DNA from: Melastoma dodecandrum
Lineage: Eukaryota > Streptophyta > Magnoliopsida > Myrtales > Melastomataceae
Direction: 5' to 3'
NCBI GenBank assembly: GCA_029817715.1
Contig: JARUPY010000538.1
Coordinates: forward strand, 992,001 to 1,056,000
Length of the DNA: 64,000 bases
Every line of letters begins with the position of its first letter. Position 1 is the stretch's first letter. Positions 1 through 11,800 of this stretch are shown here, piece after piece. A program made the position numbers and the translations under genes. The notes below the pieces were generated by a model that worked only from the letters and a program-made list of their open reading frames with translations, made no database searches and was not told where the DNA came from.

Positions 1-2974
1 AGTTTTAGAGGCCTGCCCTCGAGCTTCATTGATCGACTGAATCTTCGAGTCAGTCGAGTCCAAGGTGAGCAGGTCGGCGTAGTAATCCCTCCAGCGGGTC
101 CAGTACGTCGACCTGAGGCTCTTGCAGGCCCCCAATATTTCGTCCGTGACCCGAGGGGACGTCTCGATCCTCTTCAACAACTTCTGCATCCTCCTAAATT
201 CGTTGACACTTAAGGGGTCGATGAGCAGAAGTTGGCAAAGTTCTTCGATATCCTCGTGAAGCTTCACCCACGGGTCTTTGGTCGACCTGGAAGTCGCCGC
301 GGCAGGATCCTGAAGAATAAGAGGCAAAATGTTGTTAAACAATACCCTAAAAAAGGCCAACGACCTCGTGCGATCGAGTACTTACCTCTGGAGGCGATCT
401 ATCCCCAGAGCTCTCATCCGAAGAAGAAGGAGGAGTGGGAATCTTCTGTCGGCAAGCAGTCACCTTCACCCTCTTCGGACGGGCCTATAAGGAAGGATAT
501 AATTACCTCAATCAAGATTGCAATGGTAATACTATGTTCTGTTTAAGAACACATACCATCCCTGGTGTGGGAGTTTGAACTGGAGGAGAAGGAATAGTTT
601 GGTCTTCTTCCTCACGAGTCGACCGAGTCGGTAACTCGACCGGGATCGTGACAGCCTGTTCTTCTTGGACCAAGGCCTCAGGGATTTGCTGTTCCTAAAA
701 CAGAGTATGACGCAAAACCAAAAGTTCATATATGAACTAAGGTAAGGATACACCAGCTGAGAGCTAAACTTACCTTGGCGATCGAAGCCTTTGAACTTTG
801 GCCCAAGCTGTGGGAGATAAGCTGATGGTCATCCTTGTCTGAAGCCTCTCCCTAGACAATATGGTATGGGTCAGATATGAAAACTCAAAACAAAAACTGG
901 AGTCAGCAGAGTCTTACCTCTGCGGCCGGTTTTTGTGGAGCGTCGACTACAGCTGAGGACACTGGCACTGCAGCTGGTGCCCTGGTAGATGAGGTCGCCG
1001 CTGAAGCGGTTGGCGACCTGGATGGGGTCGCCGCTGCTGCAGTTGGCGACCTGGATGGGGTCGCCGCTGCTGCAGTTGGCGACCTGGATGGGGTCGCCGC
1101 TGCTGCAGTTGGCGACCTGGATGAGGTCACCGCTGCAGTAACTGACGACCTATGAGAGGAAGTCGCCACCTTCACCAGTCTCTTCCTCTGAGACAGAGGC
1201 ATCTCTTCAGGATCTTCTTCCTCGACCGCCTTGCGCTTTGGAGCGCTTTTGGGTCGAGCCTTCGAAGGACCACCTGCGACTATTTTGCTGGGATTCGCAA
1301 CTTTAGCCTTCCCCTTGCTGGTCGACTTGAGTCTAGAAGGAGCAGGGGCAAGGGGGGCTTTAGGCTTGGATTTTCCAGAGCCCTGAGGAAGCATTGATCC
1401 TGAAAGGGAGGAAGCTTATGATTAATATTAAGAAACCAATACTCTTAAAGTAAAGCTAAGTCTTTACCTTTGGCTTTAATGTGCGCGTCATCGGTATAAA
1501 AATCAGGTTCCTTGGAAACATCCAAGAAGTGCATCAGGGCCCGCAGCTCTTCATAGGTAGTCGACCACAGCACAGTGAAGAACTGTGTGGCGAAACAGGC
1601 AGAAGTGTCAGATGGGAATTCCATCTGGGAGAGCTGCGTCTTGTGATTGAGCAAGTCGAGGGTCGTCGAGTTAATCGACTTGCACGCAATCCTCTTCGTC
1701 CTATCCCCATATAAGCCGCCGGCAGTGTCAGCAAGTGGAACTGCTACACTTTGGATAAACCCAAACTGCCTTGCACACAGTTGAGGGTTATAGACTTCAA
1801 AGGTCAGGTAGCCGTCGAAGATAACTGGCAGATCTCTGCGGGTCAATACCCCATTCCAGAAGCCACGAGCAGCTTGCAGATTGATTTCCTGAGCAAGTGT
1901 CTTGCCGCCTGGAAAGGGTGCCCAGTTGCGTCGATCTACCCTGCCGAAGTCGACTATATGCTTTAGGTGGCCAGTGATCGATGTCATAAGCCATTGATCC
2001 TTACGCTGGCAGCACTGATCCAGGATGGTCTCCCCATAATAAGAGGATTCAAGGGGCGAAGAAGGACCCTTGAACCCGGTCAATCTCGGCATCCACATGG
2101 CCGACCAGAGATGGACTAGCCAGAGCAACCCTCCTGCTGGATGTTTTGGAAATGGCTTGATTTGAGACGTCGCTCTGTCCAGATCATGATAAAGCAGACC
2201 CAAAATAAAGGGACCCCAGGAGATTTCTTCATTAGTCTCCCTCAGAAAATTGGCCACCGCATAAGAAGTGTGGCTGACTTTCTTCCCAGGGAAGCAGTAA
2301 ACGAATTTGCTCAACCAGGTGCTGAGGAACTCGACCTCCTCCTGGGCGCCAAAACCTTCAGTCGACAATCTCTCATCTGACTTCTTACCTGCCGAGGCCA
2401 TCTTTAGATGCCTATTCACCACCTCCATGTACTGAAGGGCGCCCTTAGGGTTAATATCATCTGCTTGAGAGTACTGCCGAACAGGGCAGCCATTGATTTT
2501 GCACCTGGTCAAAATCTTCACGTCTGCCAATGTAACAGACATAGGGCCCTCTGGGAAATAGAAGCAGTTGACAGCAGAATTCCAGAAAGGCAACATGGCC
2601 GAACAAACCCTAGGATCACAGTTCTTGGTTGCCACAGACATTCTAAAGAATCTCAAGATTTTCTGATTCCTAAACCTCTCTGTGAAATGCTCCTCCCACA
2701 TCTCGAGCCAGTCCACCATCTCAGACTTAGATGCAGAAGGAAAACACAGGAAGGATCCATGACCTTCCCAGTTGAGGGGATCGATGAAGTCGGGATGGCA
2801 AATCGGGATGGGCTTCTCGGTGACGAGATAGTTGAGCGGCACCGTCTCCGGAAAAAGATGCTCCGGCAAGATAGGTCCAAGAGTGACGCCCGATCCCTGA
2901 TCCTCTGCGACCGGAACGGGTCCGGTTGGCCCCGCACGCAGATTATGGAACTCAAAGCACTTAAAAGTTGACAT
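1..2974 (-). CDS. Plant mobile domain (PMD) protein, spliced, C-terminus beyond left edge
   Basis: Six exons can be placed: 2974-1468, 1399-918, 851-774, 694-557, 484-386 and 309-1 (running off the edge). Every junction has GT-AG ends, the phases agree (the first junction splits a Gly codon, the rest are phase 0), and there is no stop in 871 codons. Exon 1 has the PMD signature around residues 130-165, with an aromatic-rich segment followed by MSVTLADVKIL, which fits the aminotransferase-like/PMD family (PF10536). Exon 2 is rich in Ser, Pro, Ala and Lys and contains an 11-residue repeat. The later exons are acidic/Pro-rich, then a charged helical stretch. ATG 2974 is chosen because a TATA box lies about 130 bp upstream; the open frame reaching 3148 would begin upstream of that box. 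PMD proteins are linked to transposon silencing (MAIL1/MAIN in Arabidopsis) and are also carried by transposons; this copy sits in an element. Its function is not known. Confidence 0.72.
1000..1130 (-). repeat. 33-bp tandem repeat in PMD exon 2
   Basis: About four near-identical 33-bp units on the plus strand (each containing gttggcgacctggatgg) encode repeats of RSPTAAAATPS on the minus strand. The unit length is a multiple of three, so changes in copy number keep the frame open. The first and last units differ slightly. Confidence 0.85.
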
Positions 2975-3100
2975 CTTTTTAAGGATCGAAGGAGTTTTGA
3001 AGAGGGAGATGAAGGGTTTTCTGAGAAACACGGGTTTCTTGGAAAGACGGAGAAGTGTTGAGCAAGGAAGAAAAGTGCGGGAAAAGGATGATGATTCTCC

Positions 3101-3109
3101 TTTATATAA
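3101..3109 (-). promoter_or_regulatory. TATA box of the PMD gene
   Basis: A TATATAA sequence on the minus strand lies about 130 bp upstream of ATG 2974 and only about 55 bp from the LTR edge. It would place transcription start near 3075 and supports the chosen start codon. Confidence 0.6.
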
Positions 3110-3148
3110 GGTATGATTTCTGCTGAGTCGGCACAGCAGACTCAGCAC

Positions 3149-3162
3149 AAAAGGGGGGCTTA
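3149..3162 (+). promoter_or_regulatory. Polypurine tract of element P
   Basis: An A-rich then G6 purine run directly precedes the TGTTGACA LTR start. This marks the 3163-3931 repeat as a 3' LTR of a plus-strand element. Confidence 0.75.
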
Positions 3163-3931
3163 TGTTGACATGGCAAATAATTTTGAGCCTGGGCTTAGAA
3201 CAGAGATCCAGTAATCCCTCAAGTCACACATCTAGTCGGCCCAAGATACAGCCGTCTAGATCGACTAGGTCGACTTATGAACGGGGTCGACTAGGTCGAC
3301 TCACAACAAAGGAGTATGGCGATCAAAGTCAACCAAGATGACTCAACAGTAGCTAGGCCTACTAGTGGGGTCAAAGTCGACGGAACTCTGGATAAGTCGA
3401 CCAAGTCGATCGTAGTCCGTACAGATCAGTCAAGTCGACGAGGTTAAAATAAATTTATTCATTTTCAATCACGTTTGTTAAAGATCGTAACTGATCTTAA
3501 ATACCCAGGAACGTGATCCCATATATCAAGGGGGTTGTTGAGACACTCCCACGATATTAGGAATCACGATCTATAACACGATCTGCAAAACGATCTATCT
3601 GTTATGTGTTAATCACGTACAAATCCTCTATAAATAGCAGATGAATTCTTCAAGATAAAGACACGACCATAAACAGCCAAAACTCTGAAGTTTGTTCGTC
3701 AACCTTAGGAATTAGACACCTCGACCCGGTTTGTAGGTCAACTCCCCTTCCACCAGCAGAGTGAGCTCGTAGGGCCTTTGCCGTCAACTCCCGCCAGCAA
3801 CGCCACCGACGGAGTGAGCTCGTAGGGCCTTCGTCACAGCTTTCCGCCAGCGACCACCACCGACGGAGCGAGCTTCCAAGGCCTTCGTCACAAGTTATCC
3901 GCCTTCACAAATTTCCGCATCGTTGTCAACA
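3163..3931 (+). repeat. 3' LTR of element P (769 bp)
   Basis: It begins TGTTGACATGG and ends TTGTCAACA, giving 8-bp inverted ends. It has a TATA box at 3629-3636 (CTATAAATAG). Its U3 has repeated GTCGACTAGGTCGA motifs. A diverged copy of the first 382 bp occurs at 20232-20656. No PBS follows it, as expected for a 3' LTR. The five bases after it are CTTGC; the matching left copy would be outside the window. Confidence 0.75.
3758..3895 (+). repeat. Imperfect tandem repeat in the P LTR U5
   Basis: Three imperfect copies of a roughly 60-70 bp unit, each containing gtgagctcgtagggccttcg or a close variant, lie downstream of the LTR TATA box and so within the transcribed part of the LTR. Confidence 0.6.
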
Positions 3932-4171
3932 CTTGCACTTTTTTCCATTTCTGATGGCTGTAAGCCCTGTTTTCTTTATTCATTAAGATTGTAAGACTTG
4001 CATTTGATTTCAATAAAAATTGTGCATCTTCTTACTGGCGACCACAAATTCAATTCCTGTGAGTCCTTTGCCAAATATTTCCGACGTGATCCGTTCTATA
4101 GGCGAACAGCGTGGTGGCTTCCCGATCATCTCCTCGGCTTTCTCTGATTCAAGGTAAGAAACGGCGCCGTG

Positions 4172-4312
4172 GAAATCCCCTGGAGCCAACTCCAGCATCG
4201 TCGCCAAGGTCGGCCGCAACTCCGCGAGAATCCCTTGGTGCAAACTCCAGCATAGTCGCCAAGGTCGGCCGCAACCACGCGGGAATCCCCTGGTGCAAAT
4301 TCCAGCAACTCC
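4172..4312 (+). repeat. 54-bp tandem repeat in the A 5' LTR
   Basis: Two full copies and one partial copy of a unit of about 54 bp, containing gtcgccaaggtcggccgcaa, lie just downstream of the donor-like site at 4154. Confidence 0.75.
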
Positions 4313-6546
4313 TCTCTAACGTCATGCCGCTGCTACAACTTCGCGGCTTCAACGGAGTCTTCGTTCTTCACTTTGCTCAGTTAAGATCCACTCGTCGCCA
4401 ACATCAATCGTTGACAGGATCAAACTGGATTTTGATTGGCTGCAACACCGACGTTCGTGCTCTCGTCCTCTTTTCTGGAGTCCATGCATCGGCAGCCAAC
4501 GCAAGAAATCTTCATGGCCTTATAAGCGTTGCTGCGAACTTCCATTGGCAGCATCCATTATTGCTCTAGGTCCTGTTTTGTTGCGAAATCACCAAACCAA
4601 GCGAGACGTTAAGGGAGTTGTATTTTTCTTTAAGTATCCATGCTGCAACTTGTCTTTGATTATATTCATTAGTTTCTCATCCTCCTACGCTTGCGATGTA
4701 ACTATTGATATATTACTTACTTCGAATTTTGCGGCAGTTTCATTTCCTCTGGCTGCAAAATGGTTGTTGACGCTGGTTTCCGTGTCGTTCTCTAATGCAA
4801 ATATCATTGTTGCAGGCTATAAGTTTATCTATTCCTGTAATGCCACAGTCTTTTTGCCAACTTATATTTGGATCGTTCAATTGTGTTGCTGGCTCATAAT
4901 TATTATTATTTTCTTAACGTCCTTAGTATGTCTCATGAATTTTTCACTGATTTGTTCAATTTTTCTTTTGATTTCATCAATTTCGCCACCTTGAATGTCT
5001 AATTATTGTTTTTGCTGCAGGTTATTCTTAGCGAATCCTCAAAGACTTTTAAAACCAAAGAGATAAGATTCCCACGATAGATTCGAGTTTTCAAAACAAC
5101 ATTGATATGTGTAAGTAAATTTCGAATCAGCTTGCGCTAGTGTTAGTATTTTACGTCTAACTTTTTACTCGCTTGTCGTAATTAAGTGAAACCACTTGCA
5201 TCAGATCCGTAACTTAAATATTGATCTAACAAAACTGACCAGGCATGATTTGGAGTCTTGAGCTATGATGTTCGAATTTAATACTAAAACAGTGTCGGTT
5301 TCGGCCATTTCGAGTAAATCGTATGTTTATGTTGATCTTTTGTTTCGCGAACTGATTTAAATCTGCATAGAACCCATTGTATTATAAATCCCTTTTATTT
5401 GGTAGCTTAATAATTCATATTTGTGGAGTTATGCATGTTTTAGTATTGAAAACAAGTTCATTTTGTTCTGAATTTGGCTTTTTCCTGCATGATGGAGACA
5501 TATATTTTCACTTATATCTTGAGTTTGAAATGTCGGATTGACGTAAAATTTGTGGCATTGGGTCCGTATCTTTCATAGCTTCGTTTTGAGTATAAGAACA
5601 CGTGATTTCATGCTCGGAGCTGAAAATTACGCTTCATTCTTCGTGGCTATCCAAATCTGCCGCATGTTCTGTTATGTTTGTTTGCTTTATATTTGATTGA
5701 ACGCTCTTTCGCGTTGGTTTTTAATTGCCAATGATTCATTTGATTGATTCTTATTACATTGAAATTTAGGGAGTGTCACCTATTTTGCATCTCGATCATT
5801 TATACATTCATTTTTTGTACGTGTTCTCATATAAGCTTACGTTTCACATTTATAAAATGATTTTTTCGAAATAATTTTCCTATGACATGGTTGTTTCAAA
5901 ATAAGGTTGTTACTTAGCTTATGAAAACATGATTTCGTTTGCTAATCTCCGTATATTTCTCCCCTTGTTTTCACATGTGAAAACCAACCCGCATCGATCC
6001 GATTAACGCTCGGGATGCATCCGCGGTCAAATGGATTCAAGACGCCCCATTTTTCCATGAACACTACTCGTGCGAGCTCGAAATTCCAACAAGTGTGGAA
6101 AGGAAGCCTTGAAGACGCGTGTAACAGACCGCGTGGATTTTTCTCCGCGTGTGTAAAAACCGCGATGATTGAAGACGTTAAAGCGGCCCCAACCGTCAAA
6201 CTTAAGGTACATGAGGGAAGGTGCGGGTCTTCCCGACTTTCTATTTTTCCACTTGTAACGGACCGTGGGTCCAGGTGTATAGGCCCACGGTCACCGCCTT
6301 TCCCCGCCCACTTTGATCTAGATAATTGTATGTGATTGCGCACGTGATCATCACATACGAGTTCGGGTCCAACGCCCGAATCGAGCCTAAGCTCGTAATC
6401 CAATGACATGAGTCTGGGCCTAAAAGCCCAAATTGGGTCCAACACCCGTTAATCAGAAACCTCTTTTAAAAGTATTGCCACCCCTTCTTCGCATGTTTGA
6501 GTGAGAGAGTGAGTAGTTAGGAATCCCCGAACCCTCTTTGGTTTTT

Positions 6547-6588
6547 CCGACTTTATACCATTTTTTAATAAAGTCGGTGGCGACTCCG
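6547..6588 (+). other. LTR hairpin followed by PBS-like motif
   Basis: Perfect 10-base arms CCGACTTTAT (6547-6556) and ATAAAGTCGG (6568-6577) are followed at once by TGGCGACTCCG (6578-6588), identical to the first 11 bases of the true PBS at 6704. The same arrangement is present in the B and C LTRs. Confidence 0.65.
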
Positions 6589-6703
6589 TTTCTTCTAGCT
6601 TACTTAGGTTAAGCGACAAACGAATTTTTATGGAGCCACGAAGGATTACGGTCCTCCTTCTTGTTCTCATTCGGGAACGAGCGGGAGGGACGCACATCCC
6701 GGA

Positions 6704-6720
6704 TGGCGACTCCGCTGGGG
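6704..6720 (+). promoter_or_regulatory. Primer-binding site of element A (tRNA-Arg type)
   Basis: TGGCGACTCCGCTGGGG begins seven bases after the LTR end. Its complement resembles the 3' end of plant tRNA-Arg(ACG) with CCA, the primer class used by Ogre/Tat elements. Confidence 0.75.
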
Positions 6721-6722
6721 AT

Positions 6723-6772
6723 CCCGCATGTGGATTCCTACTGAAAACTCTTTCTTTCTATCCACATGCGGG
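6723..6772 (+). other. Hairpin directly after the PBS
   Basis: Perfect 13-base arms CCCGCATGTGGAT (6723-6735) and ATCCACATGCGGG (6760-6772) flank a 24-base loop, starting two bases after the PBS. It is conserved in element C at 51776-51817. Confidence 0.75.
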
Positions 6773-7408
6773 GAGGAGTGATTGTTTGCGCATGTAATTG
6801 TTTGGCTCATGCCTTTTGTATGATCTTTTGTTTGTGTTTGTTTACCGCTTTCTAGGCATTTCTAGGTATGCCCGAACCCGGGGCTAGGATTTTTAGGGGG
6901 TCACCGAATGACACGGCCTCGCTGCTTTCTGCGGTGTAGGTTATGGTCCGGGACCCGCCCCCCTCAGTCCGAGGGAGGTTTTAGAAACCTCTTCCGAGTC
7001 TAGAATTGATTGCCCATTACAGGTACCAGACGCCGCACGTGCATTTGCTTGTTACTAAGTGACTGTTACTCGTGCAGGGACATGTTCAGGTACGCTTGTA
7101 TGTGATAATTGTAATACTAATTTTGTTCGTTTTGCAGCGACTTGAGTTGATTACAGGGGGTTTCCACATTTCTTTTCTCCCTCCCTTACCTCCTTTTTAT
7201 CGCTTTAAGGCATCCATATGCACATTTGGCTTTCATGAATATCATTCGATTTGCGACTATTATATTTACACACCAAAGGTTTCATTATTCCTAAAATAAT
7301 AATATAAAAAGAAACATATTTACACAAACCGCATGCGGCATCATACTAGGACTTGGGATTGGGTTGTTATTGCATATGAATAACAACCAAGCATGCAGGT
7401 GAGCAGTC

Positions 7409-8579
7409 ATGGAGACAATCTCACTGTGCCAGGACATTCCGTCGTCGTGCAAACTACGCAATTGGTTCACCGTGCTTCATCCGTCAGAACAAGAATTCGT
7501 CAAGTCCAAGCTCAGAGGTTTATTTTATCTCATCTACCTGGAGATAGACTGGGCCCTCCTCCAAAATCTGGTTGCCCGCTGGGACCCTGAGAAATATACA
7601 TTTTGCTTCGGAGCTTTGGAATTAGCACCGCTATACGAGGAATATGGATATCTGTCAGAGATTCCTCACTGTCCAGGGATACTTCATCTTCCTCGATTGG
7701 ATCAACCCCAGGATTACATAGCCAGGATGCTTCGGATTTCTCCAACTGGTGCTCCTTCCTTGTTCACTTCTCAAGGACACATCAACGCTGAAGCACTTCT
7801 CGACTTTCAGACGTCCCCTTTTATTCCGTATATGAGCAACCTCAGCACGGACGTTCATCCTAATGTTCGTCGGAACAATCCTGTATCCTTACAAAGAAAA
7901 GTCACTACATGCACGAGCAGCTTACCTGACGAAGGCCATGATGGAAGGTGGTCCATTCTTACCAAACCTAATAGGAGAAACAAATTTCAACCTCACCGAC
8001 ATCGTACAGGCAGCCAGAAAAGGGGTTCGACACCACCGCATTACCTTCAGCCCAGCACTTTTGTAATCCTGGTTCTTCACTCATCTCAGCATCACGGGAG
8101 AGTCACTCACTCGAGAGCACTATCCGGGACTACTCAGACGTATCTCGGAGCGTTCACGCCTCCCAGCTCGTACATTTACCGGAGTGGGCGCACTCTACCG
8201 TTCACTGGAGCCAGAAGATTTCTACCTAATGGCTCGCTGCTTCGACACTGATTATGCAATCATCAGCTCCACAGATGGGGACTACATTTCGATCATGGGG
8301 ATAAGCGGCACATCCTACTATCTCCCAGCTCGTGTCAGACACCAGATCGGAGGACTTCCGAGAACTCTTTCATCTCCAGCACGCCTCTTTCTTCCGGTCA
8401 GTCTCGATCAGTCAGAGTCGAAGACGAAGATTAAGAGGACTATGTCACACATCGCCCAAATTTGGGGGACCCTCATCGAAGAAGAAGCATATCAGCTACT
8501 TCCTGAGCGACAGGAAGACGTAGACGCCCGATCTCGCCGTTTTTGGATGAAGCGCACCACTCCCTGGGATCGCATGTGA
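7409..8579 (+). pseudogene. ORF1 of element A (DUF7745-like protein), broken
   Basis: Homologous to the C ORF1 (52450-53631) and the B ORF1. It carries the shared segment ARWDPE…FCFGALELAPLYEEY near residues 55-75, which resembles the plant DUF7745 family; the function is unknown. ATG 7409 matches the C start. A net frameshift with loss of a few codons occurs near 7840, after which the frame of RTFILMFVGTILYP continues, and a CAA-to-TAA type stop lies at 8064-8066. The C-terminal part reads on to the end at 8579, so two lesions inactivate it. Confidence 0.75.
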
Positions 8580-8893
8580 TCTAGGACACCGCAGCATTAT
8601 CACCTCGGGGCTACGAGCCCGTTCTATCTTTTCTTTCGTTGGATTGTATTTCGAATATTATGATGTATTGAACTTTGTCGCTTTTATATAACGCGTTCCT
8701 TTTTCTTGGATTGGATTCAGTGTAATCACAACCCAATCCCTAAATTAGACATGTCATGCATCATTACATATCATGCATTCAAAATATTACCACCACTTGA
8801 TACTGATTGAATGTTCTTTTCTTTGTGCAAGGGTACTAATCTGCCAAAATTGCTCCGATTACGAGGCGTCGATACCGCTCATTGAAAAACCTC
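8580..8893 (+). other. Spacer between ORF1 and gag of element A
   Basis: No gene is seen. A pyrimidine-rich stretch ending in GCAAGGGTACT at about 8827-8837 recurs in C (AAGGTACTGAG near 53877) and in B (AAGGTACCGAG), so it may be a 3' splice site used to reach gag. Confidence 0.45.
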
Positions 8894-11800
8894 ATGGCTA
8901 ACCATACTGCAGATCAGACTATTCAAGGGCTTCCTGCCAGCATGATCGGGAATACCTCGGGCCTTACTGCCATTGCCGCAACTTCGGCACCTGCTCTTGG
9001 GCTCTCGTTCCCGGTTTCTACTACTGCGGAGATCAACATGATGTTCCCGCCATTCAATGCTGCAACCCCTACTTTCAACATTGGGCAATCGGGATCAGGG
9101 GGTACACTCCCAACTCACATTCCTCCAATCACCGCTTTTACGGCATCAGCCATACAGTCATCAACTACTCCGCCAGCTGTGGAAGTACTTGATAATGCCA
9201 ATCCAGCCCAAAGCGCTGTGGATAATACCCTGTCGCAGAAGGTCGATGTTCTCACCACCGAGCTCGATTCCTTGAAGCAGATGACGGCACAACTGTTGCA
9301 GAGGTAGCTGACTGCCATGGAGATTCTAATCCCTACCTCAACTTCTATCCCTTTCACTACTCCGCCTGTGGTAACCCCAACCTCAGCTCCACCACATAAC
9401 CCACACCTTCCCCCCTACATGATGGGGTTTTCCGTCTCAACAAACCCACCTCCAATATACAACCCTTATTTCCATCCCACTCTCGGGATGGGATCAACGG
9501 CCACCCCGGCCCACCCGTATAATCCACCAAACATGCTTGGAACCTCTTTACCAAACGCCTACCAACCACACATTCCCCCATATTATCCCCAGCCTAGATT
9601 CGGGCCGATTCCCTACCCACCAACTACCTATGAGCCAAATCCTCACCAACCACATACTGCTAGACCAAATTTCCCCATGACAAGGCCAACTCCTTATGTC
9701 TCTACCACTATTCCTTCTCCGCCAATCAACAACTTTGAAACTCCCAGCCCCCCTATCAGCAACCAATCTCCACAGGCGGTGATTCACCAACCAACAGCCA
9801 AACCAGTGCTATCCAGACAAGACTCGAGGCAATGATATCCTCCATGCAGGAGTCAGAGTCAAAGCGCTTAGCGAAACTAGAAGAGCGCCTAAATGCTATA
9901 CAGGGCTACGGAGCACATTCATGGGAATACAATGATTTCCATGTCCCTCAATTTCAAATCCCTCCGAAGTTTAAGATACCTGAATTCGAGAAGTTCAGAG
10001 GGAAGGGTTGCCCAGAGCTGCACTTGAAACATTTCTGTCACAAAATGGCAGTATATCCGGCTGATGATAAATTTCGCATTGCGATGTTCCAAGAGAGTCT
10101 GGCAGAATCGGCACTCCATTGGTATTACACGAAGGATCTGAGTCAATATTCCACTTTCAAAGAGCTGGCGCATGATTTTCTGAATTATTACAGTTTCAAT
10201 GTGGAAATGGCTTCTACTATATCAGATCTGAGGAAAATGAAAAGGTATCGAACTGAAGACATGAAGCAGTTCGCTTACCGTTTTCGTCAGGTGGCATCTC
10301 AGATCAAACCCACTCTCAAAGAGCGAGAACTGATAGACGAGTTCAATCAGTTGTTACCCAGAGAATATCTCCCTTACATGATCGGACAGACTCCTTCAAC
10401 CCTTGCCCAGGCAGTGATTAACGCTGACCGTTTGGATCAGATTAGTCGAGACGGTCTTATTCCGACCCCAACAGTAAAGCCGGCAATGAAGACTAAGCCC
10501 AAAGAGCTAGTCGCAACAGCAGAATACAACAAACCTTTGATGAAAACGGTGCCGCCCCCAGCCTCTTATGCGCCAAGGACATATATGGCAACGGCACCTA
10601 GACCTTTTGTACCTACTGTGAACAGATTCAGACCATTGGCCCCCGCGGCGAGGCCTCCACCGCCAAAGCCGGTAGGACAAGAGCGACCACGACGTAGACT
10701 CGAAGACTTAACTCCGACTCCTGACCCGTTGGATGTTATGTTCTTTCGTTTAAGGATCTGGGCTTCCTCAAACCAGTCGATGCCAAACCAACCCATCCTA
10801 CATCCATTGGTTATAACCCCAAGGCGGTATGCCATTATCATTCTGGGGCACTCTGACATGACACGAAAGATTGCATCGCCCTGCGATTCAAAATTCAGAA
10901 CCTCTTAGATGATGGAGTTATTACGTTTGCCTCTGCTCCGGCCCCTGCACTAAATGTGCAAAAGAACCCTCTCCCAGAACATGTAAACTTGATTGAAGCA
11001 GAATTTTCAGATGGAGATATTTCAGAAGGAGAGAATATGGAAGAATCATCACAAGAAGAGGACTCCTCCGAACAAGAAGAAGATCCCTCAGAAGGAATAA
11101 TTGATGGATCATCAGGAGAAGATGATAGTTCTGGAGATGAACGGGAACCATCAGAAGGAATTGTTGATAACCCTCCGAGAGGAATGGAGAGATCGACCAT
11201 GATGCATAATTATCGCTTCCCAACACTGGAAAATCGAAAATTAGGTGACGCTGTTGTAGCTCGAGAGGCAAATGATTTCTTAGACATGGTTCAAGCTGCC
11301 CAGCAAGAATATGTCCAAAGATTACATAATATGCCGGATCACGCATCTCCATCTTCCCCCACGCCAGGTCAAATGAGACACAAGAGACTCTGCCGACACC
11401 CGTCTCTTGACAGGGACGTCGTCTACCCATGGGAAGAACATCCCCTTCCACCGCTCAATAGGACTCCTGTATATCCCCAGGACTTTCTTTACATATCCAC
11501 CCCGCCTTCAGGTTTATCTTATCCGAGAGACGAAGGCTCGAGCAGCCAAGTTCAAGCAAATACAGCAGATACTACAGTTATATCAGGAAGCCAATGGTCA
11601 CTAGCGCCGAGATGGGAATATCAATATCAGCCTATGGAAATGAGGACTCCAACATATGGAATGTCGACACCTTTGTCGTACCCAACAGTCAGAGCATTGG
11701 ATGGGACACCGACAACTCCGGCAGATAATGAAAATAGTTCGGAGTCACGAAAAGAAACTCATATGTATGAACCCTTGTACAAACAAGGAGGAAAAGGGAG

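Larger units (their letters stand above)
1..3931 (+). mobile_element. Element P: 3' part of an LTR retrotransposon carrying an antisense PMD gene
   Basis: The right end of an LTR element is seen: a purine-rich tract at 3149-3162, then an LTR (3163-3931) bounded by TGTTGACA and its inverted form TGTCAACA. The body to the left is filled by a spliced plant mobile domain gene on the opposite strand. No gag or pol sequence is in view; these, if present, lie left of the window. An antisense extra gene next to the 3' LTR is a layout known from Retand/Grande-type Tat elements, so P may be of that kind, but this is inference. To its right lies the 5' LTR of element A, so P appears nested in A's LTR. 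Confidence 0.7.
3932..6696 (+). repeat. 5' LTR of element A, right part (R/U5)
   Basis: The terminal 600 bp align with the C LTR (50900-51746) and, reversed, with the B LTR (31753-32440). It ends GGGACGCACA, seven bases before the PBS. Upstream it is AT-rich with no gene. A donor-like CAAG|GTAAGAAA at 4153/4154 matches donors at comparable places in the B and C LTRs. Open frames here, such as 4545-4994, are AT-rich and have no recognisable domain. The U3 part is missing from view because element P intervenes. Confidence 0.65.
6697..7408 (+). other. Untranslated leader of element A with PBS and hairpin
   Basis: No gene is seen. The stretch 6880-7080 is strongly conserved with the C leader (51930-52140), although neither codes, which suggests structure or signals in the RNA. 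A pyrimidine-rich TTTTGCAG at 7130-7137 and an ATGCAG 12 bases before the ORF1 ATG look like 3' splice sites and recur in C. Confidence 0.6.

Noticed and set aside
11..753. Plus-strand and alternate-frame ORFs over the PMD 3' exons
   Set aside because: They cross the introns and lie opposite phase-consistent exons on the minus strand.
4545..4994. 149-codon frame in the A 5' LTR
   Set aside because: Hydrophobic only because the DNA is T-rich; no start context, domain or counterpart.
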